From contig SLTJ01000042.1 of assembly GCA_004347685.1 (NCBI GenBank), forward strand, positions 1-41,696: DNA of 41,696 nucleotides. The letters are read 5' to 3'. Under the pieces are notes generated by a model. It had not been told where the DNA came from. It searched no databases and was given only the letters and a program-made list of their open reading frames with translations. The DNA is from Clostridia bacterium. GTDB taxonomy: Bacteria; Bacillota; DSM-521; Neomoorellales; SLTJ01. Positions 7,393 through 15,916 of this stretch are shown piece after piece (the first letter of the stretch is position 1; every line of letters begins with the position of its first letter). Position numbers and translations under genes: made by a program.

Positions 7393-8988
7393 TCATTCAG
7401 GAGCGGGCTGGCCGTCATTACCGTAAACCTCTTGCGGGACACTGCCATTGGCCGGCTGCTCCGGAGGTTTTTCAGACCCTGCCGGCTCAACCCCGAGCGG
7501 GACATCCAGCGACCACGGCTGGCTATCTATGTCCGCCGGCCCGCCCTTTACCACGGCCACCAGGTGCAACCTGCCGGCTGTTGCCGGGGCCGGGTTAAAC
7601 CAGGCACTTATCCGTACGCTCCCGTTACCGACCTCCTGGACTACCTGCCGCGGCGACTCGGCCTGCCCGCCGTCCCAGGCGGCTGTCACCTGGAGATCCA
7701 GGGGAGTATTCAGGCCGGCAGCCTGCACGGCCAGCCTGACCAGGGCGCTATCCGGGGTGAAACTCACCTTCTCCACCGTCACCGTAGCCCCTTCCCGCGA
7801 TGCCCGTACAGCCGGCTGTAACTCACCTGCCGCCCGTATTTTCCCCGGCGGGTAGGGCACGAAGAATTCCATGGGCTGGTTCTGCAGGGGTACGGTATCC
7901 GTAGCCTCCCCACCAATAGCCGTGGCGCTGATCCCTACTACCGAGGCTGTATACCAGCCGGGACGTTCGGGTCCGGGCCACGTGGTGGCCACTGCCACCT
8001 CCTTGCCAGCACCGAGCAGAAAGGGCAGGTTCAAGGCCAGAGCTGCCTTCCAGACGGCCTCTCCGGACCCCACCTCTTTGATAACCAGGATAGGGGTAGG
8101 AAAGGTCAAGGAGAGGCCGCCGGACGTGGTATTTGCCAGCCGCACGGTGAACCGGCCCGGCTGCTGGAGGGCTGCCCTATCCAGGCTGATCTCTACCCGC
8201 AGGCCGGGGGCCTGGATTGCCTTGGTCTCCAGGCTGCGCGAACTTGTCCCGGGCCGCTCCAGTTTTTCCGCCTGCTGGCCCTGGGGCTGGGGCAAAACCA
8301 TGGCTACGGAGCCAAGAGATTTTTGCTCCCGGGGCGAGGGGGTGGCCCTGGTTTCTGGTTCCAGCGCCGCTCCTTCTGCCTGGTTTGCGCCGGCCACCGG
8401 CCCGCCTTCAGCCGGCGTTTCCACCTCCGGGGCCGCAGCTTCCTGTGCCTCCCGCTGCCTGGCCAACCCGCCGCCGGCAACTGTCCCGGCGTCCGCTGTT
8501 CCTTTTCCCTGCGCCGCGGTGGCTTCCCCTCCCTGGGCTTTCACTTCGCCTGCAGGTGCCGGCACCCGGGCCTGGTCATATTCCCGCCCCGCCGGCGGCT
8601 CCCCCTGGCTTCCTGCCTGCAGATTTTCCTGGGCCTGCATGGCCACCCGGGGCGGCTCCCCGAAAGGCCAATTAACCTGGGCCAGCACATGCCACGAAAG
8701 GAGGACGATGGTGATGACGGCCGCGGCTCCGCCCAGCCACCGCCAAGGTCCCCAGATACTCCTGGTATTCTGACCTGGTATGCCCAGGAGCCTGGCCAGC
8801 CTGCCGGCCATCTGCCGGGGAAAGTCAGGCTCCGGCATTACTGGCGGGCGCATACTTTTGGCCAGCCGCGCCGCCGCCAGCAACTCCTGCCAATCTCCCG
8901 GCCCATCTTCCACCGACTGTAGCGGTTTGCGCTCCTGGTTCAAATAATCAATGTAACGGGAAAGATCTTCTTCTCGATCCGGCATCAT
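7393..8988 (-). CDS. Membrane anti-sigma factor-like protein with BsuPI-type domain
   Basis: A 531-residue, single-pass membrane protein. Residues 1-82 are a cytoplasmic, Arg- and acid-rich segment, followed by a transmembrane helix at about 84-106. Then comes a long Ala/Gly/Glu/Pro-rich linker (about 115-265) and a beta-rich extracytoplasmic part. The stretch LRVEISLDRAALQQPG to about 375 resembles the BsuPI immunoglobulin-like domain, and a second beta domain follows. Its ATGATG start overlaps the sigma-factor stop by four bases, so the two are translationally coupled. The position argues that it is the cognate anti-sigma factor, although no zinc-binding HxxxCxxC motif is seen. Function is inferred from context. 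Confidence 0.65.
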   Translation of the reverse strand: MMPDREEDLSRYIDYLNQERKPLQSVEDGPGDWQELLAAARLAKSMRPPVMPEPDFPRQMAGRLARLLGIPGQNTRSIWGPWRWLGGAAAVITIVLLSWHVLAQVNWPFGEPPRVAMQAQENLQAGSQGEPPAGREYDQARVPAPAGEVKAQGGEATAAQGKGTADAGTVAGGGLARQREAQEAAAPEVETPAEGGPVAGANQAEGAALEPETRATPSPREQKSLGSVAMVLPQPQGQQAEKLERPGTSSRSLETKAIQAPGLRVEISLDRAALQQPGRFTVRLANTTSGGLSLTFPTPILVIKEVGSGEAVWKAALALNLPFLLGAGKEVAVATTWPGPERPGWYTASVVGISATAIGGEATDTVPLQNQPMEFFVPYPPGKIRAAGELQPAVRASREGATVTVEKVSFTPDSALVRLAVQAAGLNTPLDLQVTAAWDGGQAESPRQVVQEVGNGSVRISAWFNPAPATAGRLHLVAVVKGGPADIDSQPWSLDVPLGVEPAGSEKPPEQPANGSVPQEVYGNDGQPAPE

Positions 8989-9536
8989 GCATCCCCCCTG
9001 CCGGACAATAATCCTCTGGCCAGCAATACTTCCCTAAAGGCGCTGACGGCCCGGTACTGCAGCGAGCGCACTGCCCCTTCGCTGCGGCTCATGAGGGCTG
9101 CCGTCTGCTTCACCGAATAGCCCTCCATCAACCGCAGGCGGATAACCTCCTGGTGCTGGGGTAAAAGGGAATCCAGGGCTTCCCGAATTTCACCCCGGCG
9201 TTCAGCCACCATCACTGCCTCCTCCGGATCTTCTCCTCCGGCCGCGGCAACCTCCATTTCCGGCAGCTCCTGGGGGGCTCTGGTAGCCAGCCGCCAGCGG
9301 TCAGCCAGCAGGTGGCGGGCTACCGTGTACAGGTATCCCTGAAAGGCCTGGGGATTCAAAATCCCGCCCATGGATTTCAGGGTGCGCAGAAAAACCTCCT
9401 GCGTCAATTCTTCGGCTTCCTCTCTATTCTGCACCCGGTAGTACAAAAACATATATACAGGTTTCCAGTAGGTAAGGCATAATTCTTCCAGGGCCTTTAC
9501 GTTCCCCGCCCGGGCCTGGGCCACCAGATCATCCAC
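8985..9536 (-). CDS. ECF-type RNA polymerase sigma factor
   Basis: A 183-residue ECF (group 4) sigma factor. Region 2 covers about residues 10-85 (YRVQNREEAEELTQEVFLR, then GYLYTVARHLLADRWR). Region 4 is at about 118-175 and includes LPQHQEVIRLRLMEGYSVKQ and the helix-turn-helix AALMSRSEGAVRSLQYRA. The start is GTG at 9536, with AGGTGG nine bases upstream. It is the first gene of a two-gene unit with the membrane protein downstream. A GTGAC-N16-CGTC motif ends 35 bases upstream, which suggests that it transcribes itself. The stimulus is unknown, but the extracytoplasmic partner implies an envelope signal. Confidence 0.95.
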   Translation of the reverse strand: MDDLVAQARAGNVKALEELCLTYWKPVYMFLYYRVQNREEAEELTQEVFLRTLKSMGGILNPQAFQGYLYTVARHLLADRWRLATRAPQELPEMEVAAAGGEDPEEAVMVAERRGEIREALDSLLPQHQEVIRLRLMEGYSVKQTAALMSRSEGAVRSLQYRAVSAFREVLLARGLLSGRGDA

Positions 9537-9570
9537 TTAAAAACCACCTGCTCTGTCTGCTATATGTAAA

Positions 9571-9595
9571 GACGTAAGAAACCAGATTTAGTCAC
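9571..9595 (-). promoter_or_regulatory. Candidate ECF-type promoter for the sigma/anti-sigma pair
   Basis: Minus-strand GTGAC, a 16-base spacer, then CGTCTTTA, 35 bases before the sigma start codon. AAC/GAC-N16-CGTC is the classical ECF architecture, and the same layout recurs at 40202-40226. The rest of 9537-9873 holds no gene, apart from a CCCGG/CCGGG hairpin near 9676 that might end transcription. Confidence 0.5.
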
Positions 9596-9873
9596 ACGCC
9601 AAGGGCAAATTTATTTTCCGGCAACTGCCGGCGTGCCGGCAATCATACCCCTCTACCTGTTTAGACGTAAAAAGACCCGGTTTTGTTCCGGGCCACGGCA
9701 GTTTTTTCACCTCTTACCCTGGAGGCTCAGCCTGGCTCCACCGGGACGGCGAGCGCAGGCGAGGCCCCGGAGAATTTTCCAGGGGCTGTTTCAGGTTCTG
9801 TCTACCAGGGTAAAAGGAAATGAAAACCGGTCGGCGAATAGTTCCCCAAGGCAGAAAATGAGGGGGCAGTCTT

Positions 9874-11028
9874 TTGGCCAGACGGTTATATCTATTCCTG
9901 TGCCTGGCCCTTCTATTCCTCGAATACGTTCCGCCCGAGCCGGAAGTCCCGTTATCCATCCCGGTTACTGGGCCGGCTTTGGCGCCGCCTCCGGAACCGG
10001 TGCAGGTAACAATTGCGGCCGTGGGAGACATCATGATGCATACGCCCCAGATTACTGCCGCATATGATCCTGATAGAAATACACACGACTTCCTTCCGGC
10101 CTTTCAATATGTCCGGCCCTACCTGGCAGATGCCGACCTCACCCTGGGCAACCTGGAAACGCCCCAGGCCGGGCCCGCCAGGGGTTATCCCGGCTACCCC
10201 CGGTTCAATGCCCCGGATGAATTGGCCCCTAACCTGAAGGAAACAGGTTTTGACGTGATTATTACGGCCAACAACCATGCCCTGGACCAGGGGGCAGAGG
10301 GCGTTGCCAAAACCATTGCCACCCTTGAGGCGGCCGGCCTGCACCCGGTGGGCACAGCTCGCTCCGCGGCCGAAAAGGACGAGATAACCATCGAGGAGGT
10401 CAAAGGCCTCAGGGTCGCCGTCCTGGCCTACACCTACGGTACAAACGGCCTGCCCCTCCCCAAGGACCAGCCCTACCTGGTAAATCTCCTGGACAAAGAA
10501 AGGGTAACCCAGGATGTAACCAGGGCCCGGGCCGCCGGCGCCGATATCGTACTTGTTTACCTGCATTTCGGGCAGGAATACGCGCGGGAGCCCGGTCCTG
10601 AAGAACAACAACTGGCGGCAGAAATAGCCGCCGCCGGGGCCGACATCATCCTGGGCAGCCACCCCCACGTTCTGCAGAGGGGGGAGCGTTTGGGGGAGAC
10701 TAGGGAAAAGGTAATCATTTATTCCCTGGGAAACTTTATTTCCGCCCAGAAGGGGCTATACAGGCAGATAGGCGCTATCTGGAAGATCCACCTGGAACAA
10801 GACCCATCGTCACAGGCAGTAACCATCAGGCGCCTTACCTATCTCCCTACGTACACCTGCCGGTACCGCGAAGCAGGCAGACTCAAGTTCACTGTCATAC
10901 CGCTACAAACGGCTGTAGACGCCACTTACCCGTCGCCCTGCCAGATCCAGGACCGCCAGCCGCTAATGCAGGCCTGGCATGAACTGAATGGTACCCTGGG
11001 AAAGCTGGGCGACCTAGAAGAACAGTAG
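9874..11028 (+). CDS. CapA/PgsA-like metallophosphoesterase-fold protein
   Basis: A 384-residue member of the CapA family, membrane-anchored proteins first known from poly-gamma-glutamate capsule synthesis and having a calcineurin-like fold. An N-terminal hydrophobic segment (about 4-18) acts as signal or anchor. The core contains AAVGDIMMHTP, LTLGNLETPQ, DVIITANNHALDQG, VLVYLHFGQEY, IILGSHPHVLQ and VIIYSLGNFIS, the expected set of metal-site motifs in order. TTG at 9874 is chosen because GAGGGGG lies eight bases upstream and it gives the hydrophobic N terminus directly. No other pgs/cap genes are nearby, so a capsule role is not supported by context. The substrate is unknown. Confidence 0.93.
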   Translation: MARRLYLFLCLALLFLEYVPPEPEVPLSIPVTGPALAPPPEPVQVTIAAVGDIMMHTPQITAAYDPDRNTHDFLPAFQYVRPYLADADLTLGNLETPQAGPARGYPGYPRFNAPDELAPNLKETGFDVIITANNHALDQGAEGVAKTIATLEAAGLHPVGTARSAAEKDEITIEEVKGLRVAVLAYTYGTNGLPLPKDQPYLVNLLDKERVTQDVTRARAAGADIVLVYLHFGQEYAREPGPEEQQLAAEIAAAGADIILGSHPHVLQRGERLGETREKVIIYSLGNFISAQKGLYRQIGAIWKIHLEQDPSSQAVTIRRLTYLPTYTCRYREAGRLKFTVIPLQTAVDATYPSPCQIQDRQPLMQAWHELNGTLGKLGDLEEQ

Positions 11029-11102
11029 GGGCGCGGGTGCGACAAGGCCGGGCTAGGCCAGACCCGGAAGCAAAGCTAATATTGAAAGACCTGGAGGGGC
11101 TT

Positions 11103-11131
11103 CCACGAAAAGCTCCACGGCTTTATCGTGG
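11103..11131 (+). other. Stem-loop upstream of the metallo-hydrolase gene
   Basis: CCACGAAAAGC and GCTTTATCGTGG form an 11-bp stem with one bulge around a 6-base loop. It lies in the 292-base gap between the CapA-like and MBL genes, about 190 bases before the MBL start. There is no T-tract. It could be an RNA processing or stability element; otherwise the gap shows nothing. Confidence 0.35.
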
Positions 11132-11320
11132 CCATGGCCGGGTATTTACTTCTGCCGGTTTTCGTGCCACAATGGAAGGGACCCCCGGCCCCGGGTCAGC
11201 AGGCAAGGAGCCAAACCCTGGCCAACCAACCCCTGGAAGAAGTATAGATACAGCGGGAAGCGCGAGAATGCCCGGGCAGGAAAGGGTAAGACGAGTAAAA
11301 AGAACTACAGGAGGAGACAC

Positions 11321-12895
11321 ATGTCCAGGCTACAGTTCATGGGAGCCGCCCGGATGGTGACCGGCTCGTGCTACATACTTGATTGTGGACAGACCCGGAT
11401 CATGGTGGACTGCGGGCTTTTTCAGGGGTCCAAGGAAGTCAAGGAGCATAACTACGGCAATTTCCCCTTTGACCCCACCGGAATCGATTTCCTGCTCCTC
11501 ACCCATGCCCATATTGACCACTGCGGCCTCATCCCCAAGCTTTACCGCCACGGCTTTCGCGGCCCCATCCTGGCCACCGAGCCCACGGCGGATTTATGCA
11601 GCGTGCTCCTGCCCGACAGCGCCAACATCCAGGAAATGGAGGTGGAGCGAAAGAATCGCAAGAACCGGAGGGCGGGGCGGCCCCTGCTGCAGCCCATTTA
11701 TACCGTGGAGGAAGCGCGGCAATGCATGAAGCTGTTCCGGCCGGTGACCTACGACCAGGTCATCGAGCTGGCCCCGGGCCTGCGGGCGAGGTTTTATGAT
11801 GCCGGCCACATCTTGGGCTCGGCCATGCTGAAGATCTGGTACGAGGAAGGGGGCCGGGAGCTGGAGGTGGTCTTCTCCGGCGACATCGGCAACGCCGGCC
11901 AACCCATTGTCAAAGACCCGGCCGTGCTGCCCGGGGCTGACTTTGTGGTCATGGAATCTACCTACGGCAGCCGCCTGCACCAGCCCAACCGGGACAACCT
12001 GGAGCGGCTCCGGCAGGTCATCCAAGAAACCAAGGCCCGGGGCGGCAACTTGCTCATCCCGGCCTTCGCGGTGGAACGTACCCAGGACATCCTCCTGGAC
12101 CTGAACATCCTGTTGCAGCAGGGGGAAATCACCCCAGGGGACATCTACCTGGACAGCCCCCTGGCCGCGGCGGCCACCGACATTTTCTGCCGGTATGTCA
12201 ACTACTTCGACCCACAGGTCCAGGAGATGGCTGCCGCCGGGGATGGGGAGTGCCCACTGATGCTGCCCGGCCTGCACCTGGTAAGGACTCCCGAGGAATC
12301 CATATCCCTGAACCGCCTGCGGGGCGGAGCCATCATCATTGCCGGCAGCGGCATGTGCGACGCCGGGCGGATTAAGCACCACCTCAAGCATAACCTCTGG
12401 CGGCCGGAATGCACGGTCCTCCTGGTGGGCTTCCAGGCCCAGGGGACCCTGGGCCGCCGCCTGCTCGAGGGGGAAAAGGTGGTGCGCATCCACGGGGAGG
12501 AGGTGGCCGTCCGCGCCCGCATCGAGCAGATTGAAGGGTTTTCCGCCCATGCCGACCAGGGGGGGTTGCTAGCGTGGGTAAAGGCTATGCGCCGGCCGCC
12601 GCACCACATCTTCCTGATCCACGGGGAGGAAGAAGCGGCCCGCTCCTTGGCTGAGCTGATTTCCCGGGAAACCGGCATTGCCACCAGCGTGCCCGCCTGG
12701 CTGGACGAAGTGGAACTGCCAGTCGCCTTCCCGGCCAAGCCGGCCCCGGCCGAAGTCATTTCTTTGGCAGAACTGGAGGCCTCATACCGGCAGCTACAGG
12801 AGGAACTGGAGCGGTGGTTCAAAAACCGGGTGGAGAAGGGAGAATTCGCCACGGCCCTGCAGGTCATGGAGACGCTGCAACGGGAACTGGCTTGA
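11321..12895 (+). CDS. MBL-fold/beta-CASP metallo-hydrolase (RNA-processing type)
   Basis: A 524-residue metallo-beta-lactamase with a beta-CASP insert and the RMMBL C-terminal motif, the architecture of CPSF73-like and RNase J-like nucleases. Zinc motif 2 is THAHIDHCG (H62, H64, D66, H67). The motif with AGHILGSAM supplies the next His, FSGDIG the Asp, IIAGSGMC lies at the beta-CASP border, and GFSAHAD and FLIHGE give the final His ligands. An extra 40-residue helical tail follows. ATG at 11321 follows AGGAGG with ideal spacing. It probably acts on RNA in the cytoplasm. Its stop is one base from the convergent L,D-transpeptidase stop. Confidence 0.96.
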   Translation: MSRLQFMGAARMVTGSCYILDCGQTRIMVDCGLFQGSKEVKEHNYGNFPFDPTGIDFLLLTHAHIDHCGLIPKLYRHGFRGPILATEPTADLCSVLLPDSANIQEMEVERKNRKNRRAGRPLLQPIYTVEEARQCMKLFRPVTYDQVIELAPGLRARFYDAGHILGSAMLKIWYEEGGRELEVVFSGDIGNAGQPIVKDPAVLPGADFVVMESTYGSRLHQPNRDNLERLRQVIQETKARGGNLLIPAFAVERTQDILLDLNILLQQGEITPGDIYLDSPLAAAATDIFCRYVNYFDPQVQEMAAAGDGECPLMLPGLHLVRTPEESISLNRLRGGAIIIAGSGMCDAGRIKHHLKHNLWRPECTVLLVGFQAQGTLGRRLLEGEKVVRIHGEEVAVRARIEQIEGFSAHADQGGLLAWVKAMRRPPHHIFLIHGEEEAARSLAELISRETGIATSVPAWLDEVELPVAFPAKPAPAEVISLAELEASYRQLQEELERWFKNRVEKGEFATALQVMETLQRELA

Positions 12896-12896
12896 G

Positions 12897-13628
12897 TTAC
12901 TCGTGGATCTCCACCGGCGTACCCTCGGGCACATTCTCGTATACCCAGCGCGCGTTTTCTACCTCCAGGCGAACACAACCGTGGGAGGCCGGCCGGCCCA
13001 GCTTAGCCGCCTCCTCCGGGATTATTTCCTGGTTTTCATCCATGGCCAGGCTGTGGAACAGGTATACCCCCCAGTCCTTAAAGGAGACCCAGTATTTGGC
13101 CCCCTGCTGGTACTTGGGGTTAAAGAACCACCCGCCCCGGTTCTGGATCTTAAAGCTGCCCAGAGGGGTAGGCTTGTCCTCGATGCCGGTGGAAGCCAGC
13201 ATTTCCTTGATGAGACGGTCACCTTCGTAAATGCGCACCTTTTGCTCACTTATGTTCACGTCAATCCAGAGGCCCTCTTGAGGCTGGATGTTGTTGGCTT
13301 CGAGATATGTAGGGGAAACCTGGCCGTCTTGGCTGGCGGGTGGAGCGGCAGTCAAGCCCTCCTGACCCTCAGGATCTGCCCAGGGCGGTGTCCGGTTAGG
13401 TTCGGTGTCGCCTGTATCTCCCACCGGGGAGCTGGCACGCACCGGTTCGGGCTCACCGCCGGCAGCGGGGCGGCCGGCATCCCCGTCGCCGCCAGCCGGC
13501 CCCGGGTCTAAGGATACGGCGACCTCACCGCCAGCCAAAATTCCCGGCCCGGCCCCTAAGGCCAGGCCTGCCAGGAGCCCGGCAACCAGGGCTACAACCA
13601 CCAGCACCGCAATCCGCACCACTGCCAC
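12897..13628 (-). CDS. L,D-transpeptidase (YkuD domain), membrane-anchored
   Basis: A 243-residue protein with an N-terminal transmembrane helix (about 4-26), a Gly/Pro/Glu-rich extracytoplasmic linker (about 30-108) and a YkuD catalytic domain (about 115-243). The active-site signature is SHGCVRLEVENARWV with nucleophilic Cys at about 218, preceded by the expected LFHSLAM strand. YkuD enzymes form 3-3 crosslinks or attach proteins to peptidoglycan; in spore formers they often act in the cortex or envelope. Monocistronic, convergent with the metallo-hydrolase gene and divergent from the stalk-protein gene. Confidence 0.95.
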   Translation of the reverse strand: MAVVRIAVLVVVALVAGLLAGLALGAGPGILAGGEVAVSLDPGPAGGDGDAGRPAAGGEPEPVRASSPVGDTGDTEPNRTPPWADPEGQEGLTAAPPASQDGQVSPTYLEANNIQPQEGLWIDVNISEQKVRIYEGDRLIKEMLASTGIEDKPTPLGSFKIQNRGGWFFNPKYQQGAKYWVSFKDWGVYLFHSLAMDENQEIIPEEAAKLGRPASHGCVRLEVENARWVYENVPEGTPVEIHE

Positions 13629-13862
13629 CCCCGGTAAAAAATACTTGCCTGTCCCATTTCGACAGGGGAGATGGGGTTTCCTGCCGGTACAGGCCGCAAC
13701 CTGTCAATTTGTTGCCCTGCCATTGGGGACATATTCTGCCGGTTTCCGGGCTCATTACGCCGGGAGAGGCGATTGAACGGTGTGACAAAGTGGCATCTCT
13801 CTCGTCTTAATTATGGAGGATAAAGCCTAAACCAAAACGCGATGGAGGTGGACCTAGTTAAA

Positions 13863-15812
13863 GTGCGCAACCGGAGGTACATAGTGACTCTGGCCGCAGC
13901 CTTAATCTTGCTGGCCGTGATTATCCCGGCCGGTGCGAAAGCGGCCGCAGCCACCGACTCAGGACAAACCCTGCAGGTACAGATGCAGGTGGGACAGGTC
14001 CTGGCCCGGGTTAACGGCCAGGAGGTCTCCCTGGCCGTACCCCCAGTTATCCGGGAGGGAACGACCCTCGTGCCTTTGCGCTTCGTGGCCGAAGCCCTGG
14101 GGGCCCGGGTACAGTGGGACGAGGCCAGCCGCAGTATCACCGTCACCCGCGGCGGGACTACGGTACAGATGGCGGCCGACCAACCGGCGGCCCGAGTCAA
14201 CGGCACCGTTTACTCCCTGGTTGTTCCGCCCCAGATAGTAAACGGAACCACCCTGGTGCCGCTGCGTTTTGTCGGCGAGGCCATGGGGTTTGCGGTGGGC
14301 TTTGCGGCCGAAACTCAGACCATCAGCCTCACCTGGAGCAACCGGCCGCCGGTAGCCAGGATCGAAATCGGCCGGGACACGGTTTATGTGGGGGAGAAAT
14401 TCAGCTATGCCGACGTCAGTCTTGACCCTGACGGCGATGCCCTCGTCGCCCGGGAATGGGAAAACACCCCGCCCTGGCCGCAGCCGGGGAACTACCACTT
14501 GACCCTCAAGGTACAGGACGCATGGGGGGCCTGGAGCGAGCCAGTCAGCCGGACGGTCACAGTCCTGCCGCCGCAGGACAATCAGCCGCCAGTGGCCCGG
14601 TTCCGGGTGGCCAAGAGCACCGTGGCCCAGGGGGAAACAGTAGATTACTTTGATGAAAGCTACGATCCGGACGGTGACGCCCTGGTGGAATACCGCTGGG
14701 AGGGCAACCAACGCGCTTTTTTTGCTGCCGGCCAGTATCCGGTGCGCCTGCAGGTCAGGGATGCCGCCGGGCAGTGGAGCCAGCCCACGGAGAAAATCAT
14801 TACCGTGACGGACGAATTCCTCATGTCAGAGCTGGAATACAACCTCCGCTACCCGCTGCCGGGGGCCAAGATCAATATTGACGGCTCGCGGGTGCTGGAC
14901 TTTCCGGTGGAGAGGGTGACCTGGGAAACCGGGGGGCCTACCCTGCTTCTCAGCAACAGCCCGGAAAACGTCTCCGGGGAAGGCCTCCTTTACGCCGACC
15001 GGGCCCAAGGGCCGGCACGCCTCTATTTTTATCACCAAAACACCGGCACCTCGCCCCTTTACTTTTATGTGGTGGCGGCCAACCGGGGAAAGCAGCCGGT
15101 GAACCTGGAAATAACCCGGCAGGGCTGGGCCGGCCCGAGCCCCGACCCCCTGACTGTGGGGCAGCGGGCTCTCCTGCGTTTTCTCGATTCCCAGGGCGGC
15201 CGGGGGTTCGTCCTACAGCCGGGCCAGAGCGCGGTCGTCAATGCTGCCCACACCCGGGCCGTACCCTCGGGCCAGGTGATCCACGGTATTTATGACGTGA
15301 TTTCGAACGGCGAGCTGGAGTTTGCCTTCGTGGCCCTACCGCCGGGCCGTGACCCCCTTCTGGTCTGGGAGGAACTGCAGCCCCTGGCGCCGGACAATCA
15401 CCCCCGGGGAACATTTACCAGTACCGACCGCTGGGCCGACCTGGAGGCGAAAAACCGCACCCGGCTGGCCCTGGGAGACGGTGATATTGATCCCTATGCC
15501 CAGGGATGGGATGCCCTGGGCAATCGCCCGGCAGTCAACAGGGGGAACTACGGCGTGGGCTACCGGCTAGAAATTTATGCTGGCCGCAGGACGGCCGTTC
15601 TCACCAACCCCCGCGGCGGGGCCTATGCCGGAGCCATCGCCGACAGGGACGATGTCTATCTGGTGCCCCGGAACGGCTTTGTGGCTGCCGGCGCCCAGGC
15701 GGTAATAAACGGGGTGCTGGAGGCAGGGGAAAAAACCAAGATGTTTTTCCTCATCCCGGCTGGCTCCTCCACGCCGGTAAACTTCTTTTTCCTGGGAGAG
15801 CCGGAGGCCTGA
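13863..15812 (+). CDS. Secreted stalk protein: two copper-amine-oxidase-N repeats, PKD-like repeats, C-terminal domain
   Basis: I place the start at GTG 13863, because GGAGGTGG sits 11 bases upstream and the product then begins MRNRRYIVTLAAALILLAV, a proper signal peptide. The ATG at 13842 lacks a ribosome site. The mature protein has two copper-amine-oxidase N-terminal-like repeats, each with the signature GTTLVPLRFV. Two PKD-like repeats follow (PPVARIEIGRDTVYVGE and PPVARFRVAKSTVAQGE, each with DPDGDALV). The last 320 residues are shared with the product of 22619-24079. The cuAO-N repeat does not make it an oxidase: it is a surface-attachment module common in thermophilic Clostridia. Probable cell-surface structural protein. 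Confidence 0.9.
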   Translation: MRNRRYIVTLAAALILLAVIIPAGAKAAAATDSGQTLQVQMQVGQVLARVNGQEVSLAVPPVIREGTTLVPLRFVAEALGARVQWDEASRSITVTRGGTTVQMAADQPAARVNGTVYSLVVPPQIVNGTTLVPLRFVGEAMGFAVGFAAETQTISLTWSNRPPVARIEIGRDTVYVGEKFSYADVSLDPDGDALVAREWENTPPWPQPGNYHLTLKVQDAWGAWSEPVSRTVTVLPPQDNQPPVARFRVAKSTVAQGETVDYFDESYDPDGDALVEYRWEGNQRAFFAAGQYPVRLQVRDAAGQWSQPTEKIITVTDEFLMSELEYNLRYPLPGAKINIDGSRVLDFPVERVTWETGGPTLLLSNSPENVSGEGLLYADRAQGPARLYFYHQNTGTSPLYFYVVAANRGKQPVNLEITRQGWAGPSPDPLTVGQRALLRFLDSQGGRGFVLQPGQSAVVNAAHTRAVPSGQVIHGIYDVISNGELEFAFVALPPGRDPLLVWEELQPLAPDNHPRGTFTSTDRWADLEAKNRTRLALGDGDIDPYAQGWDALGNRPAVNRGNYGVGYRLEIYAGRRTAVLTNPRGGAYAGAIADRDDVYLVPRNGFVAAGAQAVINGVLEAGEKTKMFFLIPAGSSTPVNFFFLGEPEA

Positions 15813-15874
15813 GCAGGGGATGGCCAGCCGGGAATTGCCCCTCTGCAAGCTGGATGCTTGATGCTGGATTTCCT

Positions 15875-15916
15875 TTTCCAGCCTCTAGCCTCTAGCCTCT
15901 AGCTTCCAGCCTCCAG
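15875..15916. repeat. Heptamer tandem repeats overlapping the deacetylase 3' end
   Basis: CCTCTAG occurs three times head to tail (15882-15902), flanked by related heptamers (TTTCCAG, CTTCCAG, CCTCCAG). The minus-strand deacetylase stop codon TAG is one of the repeat units, and its last residues (LEAGS) are encoded by the array. The adjacent GCTGGATGCTTGATGCTGG (about 15849-15867) adds further internal repetition. Confidence 0.75.

Noticed and set aside
7871-8922. Long + strand open frames opposite the anti-sigma-like gene
   Set aside because: Pro/Arg/Ala-rich mirror of a low-complexity linker; no ribosome site or motif.
11594-12550. Open frame of 318 codons on the - strand
   Set aside because: Antisense to the beta-CASP metallo-hydrolase, whose catalytic motifs are all intact on the + strand.
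13629-13862. Riboswitch upstream of the first stalk gene
   Set aside because: Contains a small CCTGTC/GACAGG hairpin and the words AAAGCCTAAACC, but not the ordered blocks of a c-di-GMP or other known aptamer.
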